From: a virus
Reading direction: 5' to 3' (one strand)
Length of the DNA stretch: 46,871 bases
IMG/VR virus record: IMGVR_UViG_3300048017_000061
Span: 1-46,871 of that record
This document shows, one piece after another, positions 8,035-14,585 of this stretch; positions within the stretch are counted from its first letter, which is position 1, and the number at the start of each line of letters is the position of its first letter. A program made the translations under genes and the position numbers. The notes beneath the pieces are model-generated. The model was not told where the DNA came from. It worked only from the letters and a program-made list of their open reading frames with translations, and did not search any database.

Positions 8035-8856
8035 ATGACATGTAAAGTAACAATTGTGGAAGACACAATTTCTCAAGCAGGTAAGCGAATTACCACATAT
8101 CAACTTATGTATTGGAGGGCAATTCATGGAGAGTTGATGACTCATAGGGTATTTTCAAGAAACGCAAGTTCATCTCGGGCAGTGCCAGTATCAAAGACAC
8201 TGGCTCAAGTTTGGAAAGACCCAGCAGGTCCGATTCACTGGGGCAAGAATCAAACAGGTATGCAGGCGTACACACAGCTTGCAGGTTGGAGACTCAAAGC
8301 AGCAAGACTGCTGTGGAACCTTGCAGGTAAGACAGCTTGTGCATTTGCTTATGCCGCCTTCAAACTTGGTGGTGCAAAGCAGTGGGTTAACCGTATTCTG
8401 GAACCTTGGCAATACATCAGCGTGATCGTGACAGCAACGGAGTTCGATAACTTCTTTGAGTTGCGATGCCACCCCGATGCACAACCAGAGTTTCAAGAAC
8501 TTGCAGTCATGATGCAAACAGCGCTCAAGAATTCAAAGCCTCGCAAGGTGACAAGCAACGCCTTGCGTTATGCAAACTGGCATCTGCCTTATGTATCCGC
8601 AAAAGAGCGTGAAAACTATGACATCTACGATTGTGTGAAGTTCAGTGCTGCTAGATGCGCACGAGTGTCGTACCTGACACACGATGGCCGCACTCCAAAG
8701 CCTGAGGAAGACATAAAGTTGTTTGACAGACTTGTTGGTAGTGTTCCACTTCACGCAAGTCCTATTGAGCATCAGGCTTTTGTAGCAAGTTCACCTGCAA
8801 CAAGGTCTGGGAACTTTGTTGGGTGGATTCAGTACCGTCAAACTTACAACCCATAA
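8035..8856 (+). CDS. thyX: FAD-dependent thymidylate synthase (ThyX)
   Basis: 273 residues. The ThyX signature appears as THRVFSRNASSSR (36-48), matching the family pattern RHRxxSxNxxSxR with a changed first residue. Downstream features typical of the phage branch include EFDNFFELRCHPDAQPE and the C-terminal SPIEHQAF. The enzyme makes dTMP from dUMP using FAD and methylene-tetrahydrofolate, supplying thymidine for phage DNA. AAGGAAA precedes the ATG. The stop overlaps the next start (TAATG at 8854-8858), so the nuclease gene is translationally coupled. Confidence 0.92.
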   Translation: MTCKVTIVEDTISQAGKRITTYQLMYWRAIHGELMTHRVFSRNASSSRAVPVSKTLAQVWKDPAGPIHWGKNQTGMQAYTQLAGWRLKAARLLWNLAGKTACAFAYAAFKLGGAKQWVNRILEPWQYISVIVTATEFDNFFELRCHPDAQPEFQELAVMMQTALKNSKPRKVTSNALRYANWHLPYVSAKERENYDIYDCVKFSAARCARVSYLTHDGRTPKPEEDIKLFDRLVGSVPLHASPIEHQAFVASSPATRSGNFVGWIQYRQTYNP

Positions 8857-9311
8857 TGGTAAATTACGCAGATCGAGGAAAAGATGCAGAAGGGCAAGTT
8901 GAGAAAGTTCTCAACTTGCTTGTTCTTCGAGCCGATACAGCGTTTTACAGATTGCCAGACGCAAAAGCTGGCAGTCGTAAACCAACACTAGCAGACTACT
9001 TGATGGTTCATAAAGGAATGACATTCCTTTTGGAAGTTAAAGAGACTGCTCACGACTATCGCTTACCGCACGGCAACTTTGAGAAAGACCAAGTTGCTCG
9101 TATGCAGCGATTCAAATTGGCAGGAGCGCAAACACATGTATTGATTTACCACTCCAAAATCGACAAATGGCGTTCCATCGAGTTGGAGTTTTTCCGAACA
9201 CGAGTCGGTGGATCGTGGGATTTGCGAGATTTTCCCTTGCAAGACCTTTCAGAAATTTTAAAAGAAGGAGAAACCTACACTTCAGTGTTGGTTGTACCAA
9301 AGCCTTTGTGA
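8856..9311 (+). CDS. RecU-like PD-(D/E)XK nuclease (Holliday junction resolvase type)
   Basis: 151 residues when begun at the ATG that overlaps the ThyX stop; an upstream in-frame ATG at 8823 would lie inside thyX and is not preferred. Catalytic residues of the PD-(D/E)XK fold can be placed at D47 (LADYLM) and E60-x-K62 (LLEVKET). The following EKDQVARMQRFKLAGAQTHVLIY resembles the helix-strand end of RecU-like resolvases. It probably resolves recombination or replication junctions together with the SbcCD-like pair downstream. Confidence 0.7.
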   Translation: MVNYADRGKDAEGQVEKVLNLLVLRADTAFYRLPDAKAGSRKPTLADYLMVHKGMTFLLEVKETAHDYRLPHGNFEKDQVARMQRFKLAGAQTHVLIYHSKIDKWRSIELEFFRTRVGGSWDLRDFPLQDLSEILKEGETYTSVLVVPKPL

Positions 9312-9318
9312 TACACTT

Positions 9319-9443
9319 GGTGCGTCAGGCAATCTGACCCACCGTGGAAAGTGGAAATTTAGGGTTAAAACTCGGGCGCGTTTCTTTCAGCATTGGGCCT
9401 CCTAAGCCCTTTCCACATTGCTGATTGAAACCGCCCGATTTTT
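9319..9443 (+). promoter_or_regulatory. Structured leader with pseudoknot potential and an intrinsic terminator, upstream of the third HNH gene
   Basis: A first hairpin pairs GGTG-c-GTCAG with CTGAC-c-CACC around a GCAAT loop (9319-9343). A long stem pairs TCGGGCG (9372-9378), GTTTC (9380-9384) and TCAGCA (9387-9392) with TGCTGA (9419-9424), GAAAC (9427-9431) and CGCCCGA (9432-9438), and is followed by TTTTT (9439-9443). This looks like the terminator of the thyX-nuclease unit. GTGGAAAG (9344-9351) is exactly complementary to CTTTCCAC (9409-9416) inside the loop of that stem, so a pseudoknot or a switch between folds is possible. The HNH ribosome site GGAG lies just beyond. Confidence 0.65.
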
Positions 9444-9456
9444 ATTGGAGTTTCAG

Positions 9457-10017
9457 ATGACAGACCCAAGGATAGCTCAAAGACTTGTAAGGGAGTGTCA
9501 CTTAGACGCAGCAACAGCCAAAATGCTATTTGACTACGACCCTACTACAGGCAACTTACTGTGGTCAAAAGCCTCAGAAACAGCTTCAAGAGACAGTACT
9601 GAAAGAGGCTTATACCGCAGAGTTTCCGGTACTGTGGCAGGAACAGTGAACTCTAATGGCTATATTTGCATAAGTGCAAATGGTGTGAGATTTCTAGCTC
9701 ACAGAGTAGTTTGGTTAATACATACTGGAGTGTGGCCTAAAGATCAACTAGATCACATAAACACTGTAAGAGTAGATAATCGCATAGAAAATCTACGAGA
9801 AGTCTCGAACCGGTTAAACCATGCAAACAGAACAGATAACAAGTCAGGGCATGTTGGTGTCATGTGGGATAAATTGAGATCTAAATGGAAGGCATACGCA
9901 AGAATAGACTACAAAGTGCACAATATCGGTAGGTATGAGACAGACGAAGAGGCTGTAAAAGCCAGACACGAGTATATGAAAAAAATATGGAGTTTGAGAT
10001 GTCACTTACAATTTTGA
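9457..10017 (+). CDS. HNH endonuclease with AP2-like DNA-binding domain
   Basis: 186 residues; ATG at 9457 has GGAG at 9447-9450, while the upstream in-frame ATG (9418) lies inside the terminator hairpin. The domain order is typical of phage HNH_3-AP2 homing endonucleases: an N-terminal YDPTTGNLLW strand pair, LAHRVVW (80-86), the HNH core LDHINTVRVDN with NLR (98-114), NRLNHANR, and an AP2-like domain (GHVGVMWDKLRSKWKAYARI onward, 131-170). Unlike the three other HNH-type genes here it keeps the catalytic His (H100). Its end overlaps the start of the SbcD-like gene by 19 bases. Confidence 0.87.
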   Translation: MTDPRIAQRLVRECHLDAATAKMLFDYDPTTGNLLWSKASETASRDSTERGLYRRVSGTVAGTVNSNGYICISANGVRFLAHRVVWLIHTGVWPKDQLDHINTVRVDNRIENLREVSNRLNHANRTDNKSGHVGVMWDKLRSKWKAYARIDYKVHNIGRYETDEEAVKARHEYMKKIWSLRCHLQF

Positions 10018-11000
10018 ATGATACACACATAGGTGTATTGCGATCAACAGGAACTACGACCGCAACTCAACTTGAGTTGCGAAGACATGCATTACAACAG
10101 TTTAAAAATTTATTGCCGGAATCCGGTGATTTGCTGCTACTAGGTGATCTTTTTGACACATGTAATATACCAATCTCGGATGTACTTGAAACATATATGA
10201 TACTTGGTTCATGGCTTTCAAACCATGAAAAAAGTGTACTATACAATGTTACAGGTAATCACGATGCAAGCCGTACATCGACAACAATGTCATCCTTCCA
10301 ATTCTTAGGAAAGCTTTTAAAACTTGCATATCCGACTAGGTACGTGCATGTGGAAGAGCCTTTGATGACACCACATGGCTACATCATCCCACACCTGCGA
10401 AACCAAGATGTCTTCAACCTTGCACTTCAAGATGTTCCAGAAGTTGATTACTTATTTGTGCATTGCAACTATGACAATCACTTTGCAGCGCAAGCAGACC
10501 AATCATTGAACATAAGCGCAGAGCAAGCACAAAACTGCAAGGCAAAGCACATTGTCTTTGCTCACGAACACCACGGCAGAATGTCAGGCAAGGTTCTTGT
10601 TCCCGGCAACCAGATTGCAACATCAGTGTCCGATTGGCTTTCAAAGCAAGACAAGCGTTATTTGAAGATCGTAAATGGTAAGTCTGAGTACGTTATCTGC
10701 AAACAACGCAAAGACGAATTTGCAGAACTTGACTGGAAAAGCCTTGAGGATTCGGAGCACAAGTTCATACGGGTCGTAGGCGAGGCAACAGCCGAAGAAG
10801 CCTCAGAAGTCGTGAACTCCATCAACAAGTTCCGTAAACGCAGCAATGCTTTTGTTATCACAAACTCTGTTGTGATCGACACTGGTGCTGTGAAAGTTGA
10901 CTTCGACTCAACACTTGAGTCAGTGCAACAGTTTTCAGTAATGGATGCACTGCGTGAGATTATGACGCCACAAGAGATGGCAGTTTTGGAGAGCCTATGA
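9999..11000 (+). CDS. sbcD: SbcD/Mre11-like nuclease subunit (T4 gp47-like)
   Basis: 333 residues from the ATG at 9999, preceded by GGAG. All calcineurin-like phosphoesterase motifs are present: NDTHIG (7-12), GDLFD (about 49-53), GNHD (about 86-89), FVHCN (about 152) and AHEHHG (about 187). It should form the nuclease half of an SbcCD/Mre11-Rad50 complex with the next gene, processing DNA ends or hairpins during recombination-dependent replication. The start lies inside the end of the HNH gene, and its stop overlaps the ATPase start (ATGA). Confidence 0.92.
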   Translation: MSLTILNDTHIGVLRSTGTTTATQLELRRHALQQFKNLLPESGDLLLLGDLFDTCNIPISDVLETYMILGSWLSNHEKSVLYNVTGNHDASRTSTTMSSFQFLGKLLKLAYPTRYVHVEEPLMTPHGYIIPHLRNQDVFNLALQDVPEVDYLFVHCNYDNHFAAQADQSLNISAEQAQNCKAKHIVFAHEHHGRMSGKVLVPGNQIATSVSDWLSKQDKRYLKIVNGKSEYVICKQRKDEFAELDWKSLEDSEHKFIRVVGEATAEEASEVVNSINKFRKRSNAFVITNSVVIDTGAVKVDFDSTLESVQQFSVMDALREIMTPQEMAVLESL

Positions 11001-13048
11001 TTACGAACCTGAAACTTACAAACTTTAAGCGGCATGAAGCACTTGAAGTTAATCTTAGTGGTGGATTGCAAGCACTGCGTGGAGCAAATGAAGCCGGGAA
11101 AAGTACCGTCTTCCGTGCTATTGCTTATGCTTTATTTGGAAGCCGCGCACTGGAACTCAGTCTTGAAGACACAGTGACATGGGGCAAGCCAGTCTCTGCG
11201 TTGAAAGTTGAACTCTCATTCATTCACAACAAAGTAAGCTACACGATCACACGCAAGAAATCTGGCGCAGAACTTGTCTCCAGCGATGGCGTGACAGCAT
11301 CAGGGCAAGCCGAAGTTACAGCGTTCATTGAGCGCCTTTTTGGGGCCAATGCGAACATAGCGCAGGCTACCATGCTGGCAAACCAATCGAGCCTCCAAGA
11401 CGGTCTGGATTCCAGTGCAATGCCTTTGATTGAGCGTCTAGCAAACATGCGGCTGATTGACGAACTGATCGACAAGGTTCAACAGAAACTGCCATCAGGT
11501 TCCACCAAAGGACTTGAAGCACAGATTCACGCTGTGCAAGCAGATCAAAAGCCTGTGCTCGACACTGCAGAAGCTGAAGCACAGTTAAAAACAATGCGGG
11601 AAGAACACGCAACTTTCATGGCTGATGTTAAGCAAGCTGAAGCCACGCTTGCAGAACAAACCTTGTTAGCTAAGTCTGGTCAAGCAAAGCAGGCTTCAAA
11701 CGCTAAGTCAACAGCACTTGTCAACTTGCTGGAGTCGCAAATTGCAGAAGCTACTGTCAAACTGACAATACCGCATTTTGACAAGCCAGATATTTCCGCA
11801 ATGGAAGAGGCTTTACAGCAGCAAGAGTTGCGTGAAGAAAAGGTAAAAGCGTTTGCAAAATTCTCTGCACTGCCTGAGGTCAAAGACCCTGTAAATGCCG
11901 AAGACTTTGCCTCCCGTGAAGAAGATGCTGCAATGTATCTGAAACAGTGGGTCAAGGCTTTCAATGATGCTCGGGTAGACTTGGCTGCTGCAAAAGCATC
12001 CATGATCGACGAGTCAAGTTGTTCTTTCTGCGGAAAGAATTTCAGTGATGTCCCTGAAGTTGCTACGAAAATTGAGCAGTCTCAACGCCTGATTCGAGAC
12101 ATCCAAGAACGGATGGAAGTGGCAAGTACTGAGAAGGCAAAGTTTGAGAACTTGCTGTCTGAACTTGGCTTAGTCAAAAAGCAGGCAGACAACTTGAGAA
12201 AGTTGTTTCCAATCAAATTTGCTGTACTGGACGAGTCTACTATTCCTCCGATCCCAAAGTGGGAAGGTGGTGACGTTTCAAGTGAGATTGCAACAGTCAC
12301 GAAAGCTGATTTATTACGAGCTAAGGAAGCCATCAAAGCTCGTGAAAAGCTTTTGACGCAAGCAGAGTCAGCAAAGCTTGCCATTGACAAGGCCAAAGAG
12401 CAGTTGAAGGCTGTAGAGTTCTTGGAGATTTCAAAGCAAGAGTTGGAGGCCATGCTTGTCATAGACGCCAACACAGCCGAAATTTCTGATGCAAAGAAAA
12501 GCTTGCAACGCATGGAGTCTGAAATCAAGGACTGTGAACACAGGATTTCCCTTGCTGTCAACACGTTCAAGCATCAGACTGCTGCATATGAGGCTGCTGT
12601 GCAACAGAAAAAAGACCTGCTAGAACTGCTGAGTACATACCACTTCAACAATGGTATTGTTCAAAAGTTACGTGAAGCACGACCTGCTGTTGCCGCAAAG
12701 CTTTGGGCTTTGGTATTGACGGGTGTATCACACTACTTCAGCGCAATCCGTGGCACACAGTCTACAGTTACTCGTGGTGAAAAAGGTTTTCTTATTGACA
12801 GTAAGGTTGTTGAAGCTTATTCTGGCAGTACACGAGACAGCCTTGGACTCGCTATTCGCATCATGCTTCAAAAAACGTTTTTGCCAAACGTCACTTTCAT
12901 GCTTGTGGATGAACCGGGAGCAGCATTTGACGACTCACGAGAAAGCGACATGCTTGCAGTTCTTGCAAGTTGTGGACTTGAGCAAGTTGTGCTTGTGACT
13001 CACTCAGACCTTGCTGACACATTTGCGAGTAACGTTATTCAAATTTGA
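10997..13048 (+). CDS. sbcC: SbcC/Rad50-like ATPase subunit (T4 gp46-like)
   Basis: 683 residues. Walker A is GANEAGKST (about 30-38; Glu where most have Gly). Long coiled-coil arms flank a zinc hook SCSFCGK (C-x2-C about 341). The C-terminal half has the signature-like SGSTRDSLGLAIRIM, Walker B FMLVDEPG (about 633) and a THS H-loop. It partners with the SbcD-like subunit; start and stop overlap as ATGA. It is the last gene of the rightward unit; its TGA is one base from the stop of the opposing spanin gene. Confidence 0.93.
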   Translation: MITNLKLTNFKRHEALEVNLSGGLQALRGANEAGKSTVFRAIAYALFGSRALELSLEDTVTWGKPVSALKVELSFIHNKVSYTITRKKSGAELVSSDGVTASGQAEVTAFIERLFGANANIAQATMLANQSSLQDGLDSSAMPLIERLANMRLIDELIDKVQQKLPSGSTKGLEAQIHAVQADQKPVLDTAEAEAQLKTMREEHATFMADVKQAEATLAEQTLLAKSGQAKQASNAKSTALVNLLESQIAEATVKLTIPHFDKPDISAMEEALQQQELREEKVKAFAKFSALPEVKDPVNAEDFASREEDAAMYLKQWVKAFNDARVDLAAAKASMIDESSCSFCGKNFSDVPEVATKIEQSQRLIRDIQERMEVASTEKAKFENLLSELGLVKKQADNLRKLFPIKFAVLDESTIPPIPKWEGGDVSSEIATVTKADLLRAKEAIKAREKLLTQAESAKLAIDKAKEQLKAVEFLEISKQELEAMLVIDANTAEISDAKKSLQRMESEIKDCEHRISLAVNTFKHQTAAYEAAVQQKKDLLELLSTYHFNNGIVQKLREARPAVAAKLWALVLTGVSHYFSAIRGTQSTVTRGEKGFLIDSKVVEAYSGSTRDSLGLAIRIMLQKTFLPNVTFMLVDEPGAAFDDSRESDMLAVLASCGLEQVVLVTHSDLADTFASNVIQI

Positions 13049-13049
13049 A

Positions 13050-13526
13050 TTATGGCTCCCTCTCGGGAGCCTTTTCATTGGCCAAGTCTAACGCAGATTT
13101 CAGGGTTTCAGCAACTCCCGCGCTGCTTGCTGCCTCAAGTCCAAGTCTTTCAACGTGGCTTCGACATCTTTCAAAATTTGAGTCTGCGGCCTCGGCATAT
13201 CTACTGAGACTTTCACGGGAGGAAGTTTCAATTCTTGCACTGAAATCTGCTTGTTGCTTGCGCAACTGGTTAGTAGCCAAGTTAAACTTAGCGCGGTAAG
13301 CAGCAATTTCTGCAGTCTTCTGTTGGTTTTCATTTGAAAGCTCCGAAATCTTTGAACTAAGTTTTACTAACTTTTCTTGGTGCTGAGCAGTAAGTGTGTC
13401 TTGAGAATTCCTAAAATCAGAAACAGCTTTGTCGTATCCTTGTTGAATAAGCGAAGTTCTGTAATAAGAAAAGCCTAGCAGCAAAGATACTGCTAGGCAC
13501 ACATAAACGATAAATGTTTTAAGCAT
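13050..13526 (-). CDS. Rz: Rz-like inner-membrane spanin (i-spanin)
   Basis: 158 residues: one N-terminal membrane helix (FIVYVCLAVSLLLGFSYY, about 4-21) followed by a long, charged, coiled-coil-like periplasmic domain (HQEKLVKLSSKISELSNENQ...). This is the standard i-spanin layout, which links to the outer-membrane partner and fuses the membranes at the end of lysis. It lies three bases after the amidase and carries the nested Rz1-like gene in another frame. Identification rests on topology and position, as Rz sequences diverge widely. Confidence 0.85.
   Translation of the reverse strand: MLKTFIVYVCLAVSLLLGFSYYRTSLIQQGYDKAVSDFRNSQDTLTAQHQEKLVKLSSKISELSNENQQKTAEIAAYRAKFNLATNQLRKQQADFSARIETSSRESLSRYAEAADSNFERCRSHVERLGLEAASSAGVAETLKSALDLANEKAPEREP
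13054..13075 (+). terminator. Terminator of the rightward unit, inside the spanin reading frame
   Basis: GGCTCCC / GGGAGCC with a TCTC loop is followed by TTTT. It ends the sbcC transcript, yet the same bases, read on the other strand, encode the last residues (..EREP) of the Rz-like protein. Confidence 0.85.
13100..13333 (-). CDS. Rz1: Rz1-like outer-membrane lipoprotein spanin, nested in Rz
   Basis: 77 residues encoded entirely within the Rz gene in a different frame. It begins with a signal peptide (MKTNRRLQKLLLTALSLTWL) and a lipobox L-T-S-C, with Cys24 as the lipidation site; the mature part is proline-rich (KLPPVKVSVDMPRP). GGAG stands seven bases before its ATG. The embedded arrangement is known from lambda-type Rz/Rz1 pairs and shows that the host has an outer membrane. 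Confidence 0.88.
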   Translation of the reverse strand: MKTNRRLQKLLLTALSLTWLLTSCASNKQISVQELKLPPVKVSVDMPRPQTQILKDVEATLKDLDLRQQAARELLKP

Positions 13527-13529
13527 AGA

Positions 13530-14045
13530 TTACTCTATAAGTGCATGTGCAATTTTTTCGGCTAACAAATCTTCGGAAGCCAGATAGCTAGAAAGTTCTT
13601 CTGGGTTCGATAAGAAGAAAACCTCAACAATCATACCGCCAGCTTGTACAAGCCCAAGCTTTCCTCTTGCGCTTGACTCTTGCGGCTTCCAACCTTGCTC
13701 ACCACGTAAAGGTGTATGAAGCACTGAAGATATGGATTTAGCCAGTTTCTGGCTCAAAACCTTGGACTTAGGCAAACTCAGCACTTCGACGCCCTTGGCT
13801 GCTGGATTAGCAGCAGCATTTGTGTGCAATTCTACAGAAATTTCATGCTGCTTAGCAAGCAATATAGCGTCTGTGAGAGGAAGATTTACGCCTTTTGTGC
13901 CATCAGTTTTGACGGTGTGACCCATCTGAATGAGATGTTCACAAACTTTATCCCTGAGTTTGACCATCAAGTCTCGTTCCGTGTATCCAGCATAGCAAGC
14001 ACCGGGATCGTTGCCTCCGTGACCTGCGCAAATTGCAAACTTCAT
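13530..14045 (-). CDS. Endolysin: N-acetylmuramoyl-L-alanine amidase (Amidase_3)
   Basis: 171 residues, a single catalytic domain without a cell-wall-binding module, as usual for Gram-negative phages. Zinc ligands of the Amidase_3 fold can be placed: H9 in CAGHGGNDPG, E23 in YTERD and the His of VELHTNAA; the catalytic Glu is in GMIVEVFFLSN. It cleaves the bond between muramic acid and the peptide stem. No signal peptide is seen, so it depends on the holin for release. Its ATG overlaps the holin stop (ATGA). Confidence 0.93.
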   Translation of the reverse strand: MKFAICAGHGGNDPGACYAGYTERDLMVKLRDKVCEHLIQMGHTVKTDGTKGVNLPLTDAILLAKQHEISVELHTNAAANPAAKGVEVLSLPKSKVLSQKLAKSISSVLHTPLRGEQGWKPQESSARGKLGLVQAGGMIVEVFFLSNPEELSSYLASEDLLAEKIAHALIE

Positions 14046-14416
14046 GATTTAAGTGCTTTCAAGTCTGTAACCATCTCACCCAAGTCTTTGCCTTTTCTCT
14101 TGTCAAACCAAGCAAACAAAGCTCTGATTAAAACCCATCCGGGAAGACCACATGCAAAAATGACACCACCAAGAGCCATAAGACCTGTATGCGTAAAAGC
14201 CCAGTCCTGTAATTCAAGTTTTTGAATAACATATGAGCCACCTGAAATCGAACTGACAACAGTGCAAATCAAGGCCATTGCCCACTCACGAGGTGACTTG
14301 GGTTGTATCCAAAGCATGACAACAATAGAGACAAGGCCTGCAGGGATGCCAAGCGCAATTGCTACTTTCCACAAGGCGTAACCTGCAACGCCTGTGGATG
14401 AAGTGGGTTCGGCCAT
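14042..14416 (-). CDS. Holin-like membrane protein
   Basis: 124 residues with three predicted membrane segments (about 12-35, 46-68 and 76-103) and a short positively charged C-terminus (DKRKGKDLGE), the layout of a class I holin. First gene of the lysis cassette, overlapping the amidase by four bases. The ATG at 14416 has GAAAG at a nine-base distance; the ATG two codons upstream (14422) is only three bases from it. Two closely spaced starts could also give a holin/antiholin pair. The call is from topology and neighbours. Confidence 0.8.
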   Translation of the reverse strand: MAEPTSSTGVAGYALWKVAIALGIPAGLVSIVVMLWIQPKSPREWAMALICTVVSSISGGSYVIQKLELQDWAFTHTGLMALGGVIFACGLPGWVLIRALFAWFDKRKGKDLGEMVTDLKALKS

Positions 14417-14452
14417 TTGCATGATCTTTCGATGACTTAAAAGAGATGCAAC

Positions 14453-14480
14453 ATTTTAGCTTCTCGCTAAAATTCCGCAA
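14453..14480 (-). promoter_or_regulatory. Possible promoter for the lysis cassette
   Basis: On the minus strand TTGCGG (14480-14475), 16 bases and TAAAAT (14458-14453) resemble a weak sigma70 promoter. The -10 is part of a hairpin, ATTTTAGC / GCTAAAAT (14453-14473). A promoter here makes sense because a very strong terminator lies just upstream. Confidence 0.35.
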
Positions 14481-14527
14481 AAGATTTGGAAAAGCTTTGA
14501 TGGCTTTTGGCAGAAGTTTTTTCACCT

Positions 14528-14579
14528 ACAAAACTCTAAAAGATGCCCCAACTACTTGGGGCGTCTTTTAGAGTTTTGT
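14528..14579 (-). terminator. Very strong, symmetrical terminator between tip gene and lysis cassette
   Basis: ACAAAACTCTAAAAGA (14528-14543) pairs with TCTTTTAGAGTTTTGT (14564-14579) and GCCCCAA with TTGGGGC, around a CTAC loop: a stem of 24 pairs with one T/G wobble. The A/T-rich base of the stem gives a T-rich 3' arm on either strand. It lies six bases beyond the end of the tail tip gene. Confidence 0.9.
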
Positions 14580-14585
14580 GTTCTA

